Below, piece by piece: positions 11,771 to 23,515 of a DNA stretch of 64,000 bases. The notes under the pieces were generated by a model. The model ran no database searches and had not been told where the DNA came from. It saw only the letters and a program-made list of their open reading frames with translations. The stretch's first letter is position 1; every line of letters begins with the position of its first letter. The translations under genes were made by a program, and so were the position numbers. Source of the stretch: Alviniconcha marisindica (Eukaryota > Mollusca > Gastropoda > Provannidae); assembly GCA_018857735.1 (NCBI GenBank), contig JABMCL010002217.1, positions 669,501 to 733,500 on the forward strand. Reading direction: 5' to 3'.

Positions 11771-12944
11771 CTTGCGTCTGCTTCTCAGTACAGTGACAGC
11801 ACCCTGCAATATCTGCCTTCCTCTCTACATCAATTACCACTTATATGTGTACAGCTATGTTGGCAGAAAAGTTCTTGCCCCATTTACACTTCATTGAATG
11901 TTTTTAAGTGCTGTTCAAGAAAAGCTTTCTAGTGGGGTGCATGCACTTTGGGACTGTCATTAGACAGGATATGAAATATGTGGCTGTCTTGTTTAGAATA
12001 CAGGGAAAGCATTTGAATTTTGGTATGGACTTGAAAATTGGTTTCTGTAACAAATGCTTGCTTTAGTTTAATCAGTTTCTCTTTGGTTACTCCATCAGCT
12101 CTGCATTTTTGATGGTAACGCTTGATATTTCATTATGAACATTTCCCTGACTTGTTTGTTCATTGCTGTTGTTTTTAGTTCGGTATTTACAAATGTCTTT
12201 ATTATTGTCATTAAGGTTTACAAGTTACAAATTCAGCTACCTGTTTAGCAAATACCCCATGTCAGGGGGACCATTTTTGATATTACTTAAACACTGTTAT
12301 CTGTTGCAAAGGCACTTGAGACACAAAGATATCAGTGTTCTGGTTGCATCTGCCAGTCTGGTGTGTTCATGAATGATAATTAGTACTTTCACAACAAATG
12401 GTTTCCATGATTGTCAGTCAACTTGAAAGCACAAAACCTTTTTAGTGAAACCGTGATGGTTATGTATATAGTAGTTAGTACAATAGTGATGTTAACACGT
12501 TGCCTCCATGCTGTCTACTTTGATGTATAATGGAAGCTTCTGAACCCTTTACTTGCCAACCAGTTTGTAGTGTATGTGCAGTAGAGGGTTCCAGGCTGCC
12601 AATCACCTGGGCATTTCGGCCAATCAAAACGTCACAGTCAATACTGCATGCTAAAAAGCTGAAGAATGGCCACCATGTTTTCATCACTGACCGGCTGAAG
12701 CACAGCAGTGGAGCAAAAGCTGGTTGGTTCCAAAAAAAACTTCAGAATACATAATGGTGCACGTCACTGGGGACAAGAGATATCAGCTGCAGTCAAATGA
12801 GGCTAATTGTAGTCATCTGAATGGTGAATCAGACTCCAGTCACAGTCGCGCATTCCACCAGTCAGCGCAGTACCACATGGCGGTCAGATCAAAAGCTTGC
12901 TGTGGTCACTGTCACTACTTAGTCTAAGTTGATGTGGGTCCACC
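11771..12944. other. No gene seen
   Basis: This is unique-looking T-rich DNA. CCAATCA occurs twice near 12598-12626 next to ACGTCAC, but with no accompanying gene I do not call a promoter. Confidence 0.4.
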
Positions 12945-13148
12945 AGTATTGCAAGGAGAGGATACAGGAAGGATACTCAGATCTTTTAACAGGAGAGGAT
13001 ACACTAAGGATACTGAGAAATATCTTTTAACAGGAGAGGACTGCATGCAGGATACAGTAAAGGTACTGAAAAATGTCTTTTAACAGAAGGGGACTGCAAG
13101 GAGAGGATACAGTAAAGATACAGAAAAATATCAGTAAGGATACAGGAT
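12945..13148 (+). repeat. Short minisatellite (GGAGAGGATACAGTAAGGAT)
   Basis: About four imperfect units of 45-60 bases contain GGAGAGGATACA, AAGGATACTGA and ATCTTTTAACA. Confidence 0.75.
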
Positions 13149-14099
13149 GACTGTGTCTTGAACAGAGTTCCATGTTACAGAAACTGAAGAATATACTGTT
13201 TGTTTGTTTTTGTACAGGTATTGCTTTGTTTTGTCATTATGTGCAGGTCTGTTATACTGTTATAGAGTGGCTGCATTACTTTTGCTCTTACTGGTTCTGT
13301 TTTTTCTTTAAATATTTTTTAGTAACCTCGTACAGGTTAAGGACAGTTTCAGTAGATTTAAGCAGAATTACTATGCTCACAAAGGGGTGAGCCTCCCTCC
13401 CTACCCCCACAAGAAAAAGACAGCTTCTTCATTGGTTAGTTCAATCAGTGGGTTCATTTTTTATTGCCTTGGGTTTGATCCAAGAGCCTTATTTGAAAAT
13501 GTTTACGAGTTGTTTTTATGTATAAGGGCTCACTCTTTGAGTTGTTTATTGCCCTTGTTTAGTCTACTGTCAACTTTATTATTGTTATAGCCCTTACTTG
13601 TACAGCGACCGCCCAGGTGAGATGTCAGCCTTAGGCTGTGGGGTCTTTTTTACAGGCCCCGTGCTTGCTGTTGAGGTCATCCGGGTGCTGCTTCCTCCAG
13701 TTCCCTGCTCACTTGCTTCAGCTGTAAATGGAAAGCGTCCTGTACCTTTCCTCAGTTAGGAAGTCAGTTGGCATTTGCACGTTATTTCATCAATGGCATG
13801 TTGTACCACCACTTGTGACTAGTCAAAGAATTGATCTGAAACTGGGTTGGAATGATTGTTGGCGATCACTATACATGCATTGGTGAACAGCTATCTGGTT
13901 GGGATTGTTCTGAATATGAGACCAATGCTCCCTGTACTTGTATTCCTCTTGCCTTTTAGCCAGCAGGGTTTGGTAATTGTAAAAGTTACAGACTGTTTTC
14001 TCCCCTTTTTGTCTGCATCAAAAAACGAGTTCCATGAACCTCAGGTACCTGTTATACACTATGTCGTCATGTCAGAGAGAAATGCAAACTTAAAAGAGA
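13149..14099. other. No gene seen
   Basis: T-rich DNA with a GC-richer patch at about 13590-13760. No open frame or motif there convinces me. Confidence 0.4.
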
Positions 14100-14725
14100 T
14101 CTGTCACTGCTGTCAGTTGAGCTAGAGATCTTTCACAGCTGTCCGTCCAGGTAGAAACTTTTCACAACTGTCTAAGGCTAGAGATCTTTCACAATGTCTG
14201 TCCAGGTAGATGCTTTTCTCAGCTGTCATTTGAGCTAGAGATCTTTCACAGTTCTCTGTCTAGGTAAAAGCTTTTCACAGCTGCCTATAGCTAGAGATCT
14301 TTCACAGCCATCTGTCCAGGTACAAACTTTCACAGCTGTCTAGTGAGAGACCTTTGACAGTTCTACACACAGCTACATTTGACAAAACACTCAGATGCTG
14401 TTATGTGTTCATTTCACAAAACACTCACTCTGTACAACTCTTTCACAGCTGTCTGTAGCTAGAGATCTTTCGCAGCCGTCTGTCCAGGTACAATAACCTT
14501 TCACAGTGGTCAGTCTGTAGCTAGAGACCTTTCGAGCCATCAGTAAAGGTACAAACCTTTCACAGCTGTCTGTAGCTAGAGACCTTTCAAGCCATCAGTA
14601 AAGGTACAAACCTTTCACATCTGTCTGTCTGTGGCTAAATATCTTTCACAGCCGTTTGTCCATGTACAAACCTTTCACAGCAGTCTGCCAAGTGAGAGAC
14701 CTTTGACAGTTCTACATACAGCTAT
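14100..14725 (+). repeat. Degenerate minisatellite (AGCTAGAGATCTTTCACAGC)
   Basis: Units of roughly 35-40 bases alternate CTTTCACAGCTGTCTGTAGC with TAGAGATCTTTCACAGCC and GTCCAGGTACAAAC. A longer interrupting module, GAGAGACCTTTGACAGTTCT, appears twice, near 14345 and 14695. Confidence 0.85.
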
Positions 14726-16200
14726 ACTTCACAAAACCCTCAGACGCTGTTGTGTGGTCATTGCTCGTTTCACAACTGGAGGGGAAAAAAAATCTGCATC
14801 ACTTGATATGATGCAAACTCATCTACAATATATGTAACAGCATATGGGGGAAGGTGGGGAACCACAGACAGAACTCTAACAAGGGTGCGCCTTAGTGTTG
14901 CTAGTGCTGTTGCTCAAACTTGAAAGTGTTGTTACAAAATTTGTTGCACAAAACACCAGACTGTTTCCTGGTGGAGGGGGGAGCCAATTTTGACTCTTGC
15001 TGGATACATTCACATGTAATGCACAAAGTCCTTGACTAACAAACATGCATTGTGGTTCTGGAATGTTGGTGCACTGGATCATGTTCGAGGTTAAAACTCC
15101 AGTTTCATACCCATGCTTGTCACTGTATCATTGTGCTATTTACCTCAAGGTGCTGCATAAACTGTCATAGCCGACTATGTACCCATCTTTTAGACTACTG
15201 TTGGTGGGGGATGGGGATGGAACCATTAATATTTATAACCAGCATGTTGTGATGGAGTAGCATGGGACAGAAATTAGGATCCCCTCTGTTCAGAATCCAG
15301 AGCTACCAAAAGGTAGGTCGGCGTTGTGTACTTTGCCCACTTGCTGCTTTTCAGTTCATTCAACTTCATTTTCTCCCAAACCTCTTAAAAAGGAAACTGA
15401 CACGTGTGATATGTGATGAGTCAGATGCTTTTACCTGTGATTAGATGAACTTTGTTCTGCCCTGTTGTGACTGGCTGGAAGTGTCAAATAACTAAGTCAT
15501 AGCTGAAAGTCTTGCATCCCTCATACATTGTCCCCACGTTTTTAATGAAAACTGACAGATGGAAGATTTGGATGTCCTTTAATATGCAGTTGACTCAAAA
15601 CTTTGAAGGCCGGTGTATCATTTACCCTTGCTTTGATGGCTGAAGCTGCGAAAATTAAATGACCTGGGACTTTGGTGAAGGAGTAATTCCAGCAGCTTTT
15701 TTGTTGTTGTTGTGCATAGTGGGACCAAGGATGCAGAAGTCGGCATGTCCACACTGCTGAGAAGCCAGAGCTATTGGCAGGGTCTCTTTTAAGTCTGGAA
15801 TAGGTCAGAATATAGCTTGACATACTTCTAAAAACTACTGTTTTTGCTTCCGTCTTCCCAGTTCATTCTTTTCTTTGCATTTCCAGTCTTCACAGTTCAT
15901 TCATTTCTTTGCAATTCCCATCTTCCCAGTTCATTCTTTATCAACCCCCCCAAAAAACAAAACTATTTTCTGACATCAGGTTACGATTTTCTGGATCAGT
16001 CAGACTTGTGATGAAATGTGTTTCTTCCCCAAGTAACCTGGTGGACCGGCTGTTAAGTATCCAGTGACTGGTTTCTCTCTACATTTTGCATTTCTTTTTG
16101 ACATGAGTGTATAGTGTTGCAACAGTCCATTGCATTGCTGCCTCTCTCACTTTGTGCATTATGACCAAACCTTGACCATATGGTTTTATTATGTATCTGA
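14726..16200. other. No gene seen; short repeat at 15848-15940
   Basis: Three imperfect copies of CCCAGTTCATTC plus TTTCTTTGCA occur at 15848-15940. The rest is unique T-rich sequence. Confidence 0.4.
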
Positions 16201-16202
16201 TG

Positions 16203-16208
16203 AATAAA
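16203..16208 (+). terminator. Candidate distal + strand poly(A) signal AATAAA
   Basis: AATAAA is followed within about 30 bases by the GT-rich stretch TTTGTTATTGTGTCTGGTGT, the usual arrangement of a poly(A) site. If used by UPRT it would imply a 3' UTR of about 11 kb. It could instead belong to an unrecognised transcript or to none. Confidence 0.3.
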
Positions 16209-16837
16209 TATTTTCATACAGTGCAAGTTTGTTATTGTGTCTGGTGTATATTTGTTGTGACTGCATGCATGCACGTGTGTGTACACTGCTATATACCCCC
16301 TCCCCTCCAGAAAACATGAAAACTAAATCAGGATTTTGTTTTAAAATGCTTCCTGGATTTGACTAAATTTCTAAATTTAGTTTTGTTCATGAAGGACAAT
16401 GGAACAGGCTGCACACAACAAATGTTGTGCAAGTAATTTCCTGCTTGAATTTCAGCCTCTCACAATTCTCAAGTGAAACAAACTTCTCAAGAACAGAATT
16501 TCTGGTCAGCTGAACCTGTTCTGAAGACTGATTAGGAAGGAAATAGCACCAAAAATGTAACCTGTTCCCAGTAAAACAGTCAAGAGACCAGTGTGCAAGA
16601 AGCAAGCCAGGGTACTTTGCAGTATTTTGGGAGATCTACATCCCTTCTCATTTAAATCTGGTATTAAAGCACCAGCACATTTAGAAACAAAACCCTTCAC
16701 ATGTTTGGGAAAGCCAGTTCCTTCAAATTATCAATACACATCAAGTGAAAAAAATGGCGTGCATGCTCACACGTGCGCGCACACACATAGATAAAACAGC
16801 ACACACACCAATACAAAAACCATTAGGAAAAAATTTG

Positions 16838-16843
16838 TTTATT
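16838..16843 (-). terminator. Candidate distal - strand poly(A) signal AATAAA
   Basis: On the minus strand AATAAA is followed by a T-rich stretch and then GGTGTGTGTGC. It faces the + strand candidate at 16203. Around here the strand composition flips from T-rich to A-rich on the + strand, consistent with the ends of convergent transcripts. Confidence 0.3.
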
Positions 16844-17156
16844 GCAGAGCTGCTTTCTTCTACAGTTAACGTCTTTCATCTGAAAAGCATTTCCATGGAG
16901 ACACACATCAAAAGTTCTATCACACAGTTTATCCAATTTTCCAATGAAATGGTACATCAGTTTAATAACACTGGGGTAAAGAGATTTATTCTCCCTCAAA
17001 CAAAGCAAATGGACTGCTATTTTATTTTTTTACACTGTTGTGCACCAAACAGGAATTGACCTACAAGTAATTTATTACAATAATAAATTAACTACATTAT
17101 AAGCATCAAGATTATAAGCATCAAGACTATCTCAAAATACACAACAATGGAACGGA

Positions 17157-17264
17157 CATTGGTCAAGTTCAGATACAGCCACTGCCCGGAGCCAATGGAT
17201 TGTATGTGGGAGGGACCAGTGGTATAGCAACCTTGGACATTGGTCAAGTTCAGATACAGCCACC
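17157..17264 (+). repeat. Short direct repeat (GACATTGGTCAAGTTCAGAT)
   Basis: A 28-base string, GACATTGGTCAAGTTCAGAT plus ACAGCCAC, occurs at 17157 and again at about 17236, immediately left of the MITE. Confidence 0.7.
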
Positions 17265-17305
17265 CTGGGATAAATGCCACACTTGGAGTCTGCCCTCTTG
17301 CAGCC

Positions 17306-17533
17306 TTAACCCCTTCACTGCCATGATGTCACTTGAAAACGACCAATAAAAGTGTGAAATCATAAACCCTTAAGCCTTTTTGTTTTCTTTTCACACCCTC
17401 ATGTGAAAGGAATTTCATTAAAACATGTAGCACTGAAAGTACACGTGTTATAGGACAGAAAATATTGTTTGCAGGTACATCAGTGCATCTTTCAGCCTGG
17501 AAAATTTACAGGCGAGGGCACTGAAGGGGTTAA
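17306..17533. mobile_element. piggyBac-like MITE with TTAA ends (228 bp)
   Basis: The left end TTAACCCCTTCACTGCC (17306-17322) and the right end GGCACTGAAGGGGTTAA (17517-17533) are inverted repeats with one mismatch over 17 bases. Both ends carry TTAA followed by CCC, the target-site and terminal signature of piggyBac-type elements. The interior is AT-rich and non-coding, so this would be a non-autonomous copy. Confidence 0.75.
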
Positions 17534-17679
17534 AGGGGAACCAACCTGAAGACAAGCTGGTCTGAAAATGTGCCAGTATTTCCATCTGCAGGCTTCATTA
17601 TGGTGGTTCTGTCAACATTTATAGCAAAGAAGCACTCGTTTGCTTCAAACCCGAGCTCCTCGGGGCGCAGCACAGCCAT
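17530..17679 (-). CDS. Possible small unrecognised reading frame or exon (49 codons)
   Basis: On the minus strand a pyrimidine tract ending CATCAG precedes CAAACCACCATGG, a strong Kozak-like start. A 49-codon frame follows: MAVLRPEELGFEANE, then ECFFAINVDRTTIMKPADG, ending TAA inside the right end of the piggyBac-like element. The stretch is GC-richer than its surroundings and codon use looks plausible. I do not recognise the protein. It may be an exon of an unseen - strand gene, a remnant, or chance. Confidence 0.2.
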   Translation of the reverse strand: MAVLRPEELGFEANECFFAINVDRTTIMKPADGNTGTFSDQLVFRLVPL

Positions 17680-17699
17680 GGTGGTTTGCTCTTTACTGA

Positions 17700-20690
17700 T
17701 GGAGAGCAGGAAAAGGTTGGCTCATGAAGTATTTGATACTTTTGCCACACGTTATCACTATGCGGAGTGCTGGACACAAAATGGTAGCACTCGTGGCTGT
17801 GGTTTTGTGACTTCCAAACATTTTTTTAAAACGGGACCAATAATTAATTTAAAAAACTGAGGTGTCTTATTTTTCATTCCATTCCTACTGACAGGGCCCA
17901 TAATACTTCTTTGCTCCAAACCCCCTTTAAAATATTTCCCCATCACTTGTCTAGATGAGAACTATCACATGGACGCTTGATCACTTTGTCTGCTTTTTGT
18001 GTTTAAAAAAAAAGAGAGAATCCCCCCCCCTCCCCCCCCCCCTCCAAATTCTCACTTGAGAAAATAAATAAAACACTGTACCACCAGCAGAATGGCGGCA
18101 CTGAGCTGAGCCCAGCCAACAACAGCAACAAAAATACAGCGTTTGTTCGTAACTTGCACAGTCATATTCAGAAACAAATGTCATAACAACCTTGTTATTA
18201 GAGGTATTGCTAACTGTGGGAGTATAAACACAGCAGATGCTAAATACCAGATTGCTGTTTTGTGATTGCATGCAGCCAGTAGTGTGTACATTAGTTGCCA
18301 TATAAGGAATGAGTAGAATACACTATTGCACACACTCATAAAATACACAGCACTGATTGTGCTTTACACTAGAACAAATTAGAACACATGTGACTATATA
18401 CTGCATGAGTAAATGTAACAGAACTGAGCAAATGATGAAGAAAAATATCTACCTCAGGTTATAAACTCACGTCTTATAAACTGACGTCTTACTCTAATAC
18501 CAATTAATTCCTGTATCACACACTACAACACCTAAACTACAAAGGCAGATTCAAATCCTATGTGGACTAATGACTACTACATACTACCAGCAAAAGTGTA
18601 TCTTTAAATCAGAGAGAGGGTAGACATTTGCTTAAACAAATGCCCAAAAGACATGTCTGGCAATGGGTCACCAGCACAGCACACATTCAAAATATTGATG
18701 CAGGCCCTGAAGATGTGGTAAAAGGTCAAACGTTTTTCTCAATTTTCTGGTATTTAATTTTAAGTACATCAGCAGATATGTAAAGACTGTTGAACAAAAA
18801 ATGAAACAAAACAAAAATATTGATCAACAATTTAAAATGTAAATGTTAAACAAAATGGCATAAACTGTTCAACAAAAGAAACTCATACGCAAAACAAATA
18901 AACAACTCTAAATTCATCAGCAAAGTAAATTATCAACTGATGACCCCCAGAAAACTCTTAACTGACTGAAAAAACAAACTCAACTGCTGAACAAAAGTAA
19001 ATTCTCACAAATGGAGGACTACAGTCAAAAAGAAGAGAAAAAAGAAAAAAGGATGAAACTGATATTTCAACCTACATTCTGCACTCAGTGCACGCAAACA
19101 CTAAAACAATTAACCAAACACAGTCACCAGCTCAAGAAATACAAATTTCAAGATGTAAAATTACAACAAATCCAAACTTTATAGAATCAATAACAGTTTC
19201 AAGATTGGTTATTTTGATAAATCCTGTGCCAAATCTGTTACTTTCAACTTTTCACTTTCCTACCCCTCCCTGAACACACACACACTCCCCATTATACTGC
19301 CCAGCAAAATATACTTCTCTAAATGACCCAACAACATATATCACAGCAGTCTTCCTTTCCTACAACTGCAACAAACTCATTACTCATGATCATAGGTGTC
19401 AATCCCCTTAGTCCAGAGTCTGTGAACCTGTATTTCCCTTATGCAGGCCGGGGTCTTTTGTTTTTTCACTGGTAGCAGCGGCATTTTGAATTCCAACCGG
19501 CACGTGTGGCAGTGGACGGAAGAAGCTATGTTGTGCTAAATACGCATGCACGACTTCAAATCTCACTTCCAACAAGATTTCTTAGCCTATAGCACTAGGC
19601 CAGTCAGTGTGCATTTGGCAATGGCATGCGTTGGCTGCTCGTTCAACAGTTGTTCAGTCTTTTTGCTCAGTTTAAAACAACGACAAAATCTCATGTAAAT
19701 TATGTTTTCCTGTATCCATTTTCCAGTATGGCCATATCACCCCAAAATAATGAGAGAAAAAAAGTATTTCATACTGGTAAACTGTATGGGTTGACAGGTA
19801 TGCATGATCTGCTGTGACAAAGGATGAATACCTCACAAACTTCTCAATACTTAACAAAGGCAATTAATAACCCCCCAACCCCCACCCACCCACCCACCCA
19901 CCCCCTCTTAAAACATAGTACTAAAGATAAATGCAACAACAAACTGATCGCTGTAAAAGTTGTGCAACCAAGCTGTCCTGGTCAAAAACACCGACGAAAA
20001 GCATTTGATGAAAACTGTTTCAAAATTACTGTCAAGAGTAATGAACATGCTGCAGCTGATCTTGTGCTGCAGCAAAATGCACGGCAATGGGTCAACCTTA
20101 ACACACTGTTGCACACCCAGAGACAGTGGTGAGTCCAGAATACCAGAACACTCTGCGCATGTTTCACTCAGATCAGTGGCAATATGGCAAGAAGGATGGA
20201 AAGGTCAATCAGATGCGATTTGAAAGGTCAGTCGTACGATACATCAGATTTGATTCACAGGGTGAGTCATGGTAACAGGTGGGAGCAAAACCACTGTTGT
20301 CTAGGTCAATATTATTCCCCCTCTTGGCTCGTCAGAGAACAGAGTGTGGGTGGGGGGTCGTCAGATGGCAAAAATGGAAATGATCGTGACTTAGAATCAT
20401 CCATTTCGGTCCTGGAAATCTGAAACCAAATAAAAGATGCAAAATTTATGACACGTCATGTAAAATTATCACCCGAGACAGCTGATCCAAGGATAGCTTT
20501 ATAACCTGGGTTTTGCTTATACAGTGGTACCCCTTATGAAAACGTGTCCCCAGATATACTACCCCTCTTTCACACCCAGCTCTTTACGGTACAATGTCTC
20601 TGAACTCATCATAGGCAACACCTCCTGTCAACCCTGCTCTTTACAGCACAATATGTATGAACCCCTCAATGAAGTCTCATCTTTTACACC
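17700..20690. other. No gene seen; A-rich on the + strand
   Basis: Sequence contains a C-run at about 18023-18045 and (CCCA)n at 19872-19905. The strand bias (A-rich on +) matches the transcribed - strand gene downstream. I recognise no coding region. Confidence 0.4.
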
Positions 20691-20691
20691 C

Positions 20692-21510
20692 AGCTCTTCA
20701 TGGTACAGTGTGCATCAATCCCTCATCAAAGAACATCCCTCTTTTGCAACTCTTCATGGTACAATGTGCATCAATCCCTCATCAAAGAACATCCCTCTTT
20801 TGCAATTCTTCATGGTACAGTGTACATCAATGAACCCCTCATCAAAGAACATCCCTCTTTTGCAACTCTTCATGGTACAGTGTGCATCAATCCCTCATCA
20901 AAGAACATCCCTCTTTTGCAACTCTTCATGGTACAATGTGCATCAATCCCTCATCAAAGAACATCCCTCTTTTGCAACTCTTCATGGTACAATGTACATC
21001 AATGAACCCCTCATCAAAGAACATCCCTCTTTTGCAACTCTTCATGGTACAGTGTACATCAATGAACCCCTCATCAAAGACTACCCCTACCGCAAACCCC
21101 TCTCTTCATGGTGCAACGAATTATGAACTCCTCGTCAAAGACCAACGCTCTTTTACAGCTCTTCATGGTACAATGTACAATGTACATAAATGCTCATCAA
21201 ACACAGCTCTTCTCGGTACAATCTACATAAACCCTCATCAAAGACCACCCCTCATTTTAACAGCTCTTCTCGGTACAATCTACATAAATCCTCATCAAAG
21301 GTCACCCCTCATTTTAACAGCTCTTCTCGGTACAATCTACATAAACCATCATCAAAGGTCACCCCTCATTTTAACAGCTCTTCTCGGTACAATCTACATA
21401 AACCATCATCAAAGACCACCCCTCATTTTAACAGCTCTTTTCAGTACAGTCTACTTAAACCCTCATCAAACACCATCCCTATTTACATCCAGCACTTTGT
21501 GGTACAATCT
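20692..21510 (+). repeat. Two-family minisatellite array, 56-62 bp units
   Basis: The first block, 20692-21120, has about 7 units of TTCATGGTACAATGTGCATC, then CCTCATCAAAGAACATCCCT, of 56 bases or 62 with a GAACCC-type insert. The second block, 21175-21500, has about 5 units of TTCTCGGTACAATCTACATA with ACCACCCCTCATTTTAACAG. The long + strand frames across it exist only because units lack stops. Confidence 0.9.
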
Positions 21511-23034
21511 ACATGAACCCTCATCAAAACAAAAACAAACAAAAATCCCCCACTAACAAATATTCATGGTATAAGCTACATAATCCTCTCATCAAAGACC
21601 AACTTTCTTTTTCAACTCTTCATGAAGTTCATGGTGTAAGTAATGTACATGAAACCCTTGTGATCAAAGACCATCCCTCAGACCACTTCTTGACTTTCAC
21701 AGTGGGCTTTCATCGGGTGTTTCAACTGTAACACAGGCTGAGAACTGAAGTTCCTCACTGCTGCTTGATGCACAAGCTTTACCGAGGAGATGCCCATTCA
21801 TTTAAAGATGCCCTGCATCAGTGCTTACTTTCAAAACTCACCAAATCTTGTCACCTAATTAAAGGAGAATACTCACAGAAAGAGACTGCGCTTAAGCAGA
21901 TATCTAACACACAAGTTGTTGTTGTTGATCGCTTTTTTATATAGTGCTATTCTCCGCTCTCGAGCAGACTCAGATGTTAGATCCTGAAAAGGTGATGCCA
22001 CAAGATCCCACAGGCACAAGCTATTTTATATCCTTCCCTGCTTGTCACGAGCAGTTATGCCTCCAGAAAATGACCACTGGCTGCAGGCTTCAAAGCTTAA
22101 AGCCCTGGTCCTTGGCGTTGTCAGTTTCTTCTGCTTCTTCTGTCTAAGAATATATTTCTAAAAGCTCATTCACAGATAAGGCACAGGTGAGCTATGCACC
22201 GTAAATTATACTATCACAGCAGCAAACATGTGCCAGACATGAAGTTGCCAATCACAAACAAGTAAAGGTATGCTAAATACTATCCGTTATCAGTATTGTA
22301 ACAGTAAGCACTTACCAGCAATGAAGGTGTCACTCATAGTTGTGTGGCGTCTGCAATAAAAACAAATAAAAAAGTATTAAACTGACAAACATTTCACACA
22401 GCTAACTTAGCTAACTTTAAACAGTCATGCACATGTCTCATGTAGCAGAAAGTACTGGAAAAAGCGACTGGAAAAAAACAACCCAACAGAATAACATTAC
22501 ATCCAACATCTGTCAGCACATGGGAAATATGGCACAGTGGTAACAGCTATGCAAACCTTTTTCACCAGATTCCCGTGTGTGACAGCAGACTACCAGGTGT
22601 GACTGTGACTGTGAAGCTGACGACTTTAAAGGGGAAACCAAGCGAAGAGAGATCATGGGCTCATCAACATGAATGGAGTAAAAATTAAAAGACACACACT
22701 CACAACAGTTCTTCAACTGACTTAGTCCGGTTTGTTAAAAACTGATGTTTGAAAGTCATGAAAACATAGCTAATAGTACTATCATTTTGAAGAAGCTTGT
22801 GACATCATACACAAGAATGGTATGTGTGGCAGAAGTATATATTATGTCATGGTCAAGCCTGATAATGACATAACAGATAACGCCAAAGGCCTCTTCATTA
22901 GTAAAGAGAGAATCAACACAGCTGTACCCTGGGGAGCTCAAATTTGAAGCAAATTGATACTTTTGTTGAATAAGTAGTGACAGAACTGTTCAAATGGAAA
23001 TGTTTGCACATTTCATACATGTCAGGTTACTTGT
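21511..23034. other. No gene seen; dispersed repeat piece at 21920-21985
   Basis: ATATAGTGCTATTCTCCGCT and CGAGCAGACTCA near 21940-21973 match the string at about 125-165 (ATATAGCACTATTCTCCACT, CAAGCAGACTCA). These are two copies of an interspersed repeat. Confidence 0.5.
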
Positions 23035-23515
23035 CTCCTTTAATAAAGTACAGTCTGTTGTACCATGTGTGTGATGTTTATTTCATTTACATGGCTCTCC
23101 TTTAATAAAATACAGTCTATTGTACCAAGTGCATGATGTTTATGTCATTTACTTGGGGTCCCCTTTAATAAAGTACAGTCTGTTGTACCAGGTGTGTGAT
23201 GTTTATTTCATTTACTTGGGGTCCCCTTTAATACAGTCTGTTGTACCAAGTGTGTGATGTTTATTTCATTTACTTGGGCTCCCCTTTAATAAAGTACAGT
23301 CTGTTGTACCAAGTACATGATGTTTATGTCATTTACTTGGGGTCCCCTTTAATAAAGTACAGTCTGTTGTACCAGGTGTGTGATGTTTATTTCATTTACT
23401 TGGGGTCTCCTTTAATACAGTCTGTTGTACCAAGTGTGTGATGTTTATTTCATTTACTTGGGGTCCTCTTTAATAAAGTACAGTCTGTTGTACCAAGTGC
23501 ATGATGTTTATTTCA
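23035..23515 (+). repeat. Minisatellite of about 62 bp, 8 copies (TTTAATAAAGTACAGTCTGT)
   Basis: Units read TTTAATAAAGTACAGTCTGT, TGTACCAAGTGTGTGATGTT and TATTTCATTTACTTGGGGTC. Variants lacking AATAAAGT alternate, suggesting a higher-order pattern. Each full unit contains an AATAAA hexamer on the + strand. Confidence 0.93.

Noticed and set aside
20524..21556. Three overlapping + strand frames of 101-224 codons
   Set aside because: They are the translation of a 56-62 bp minisatellite whose units lack stops; there is no domain or start context.
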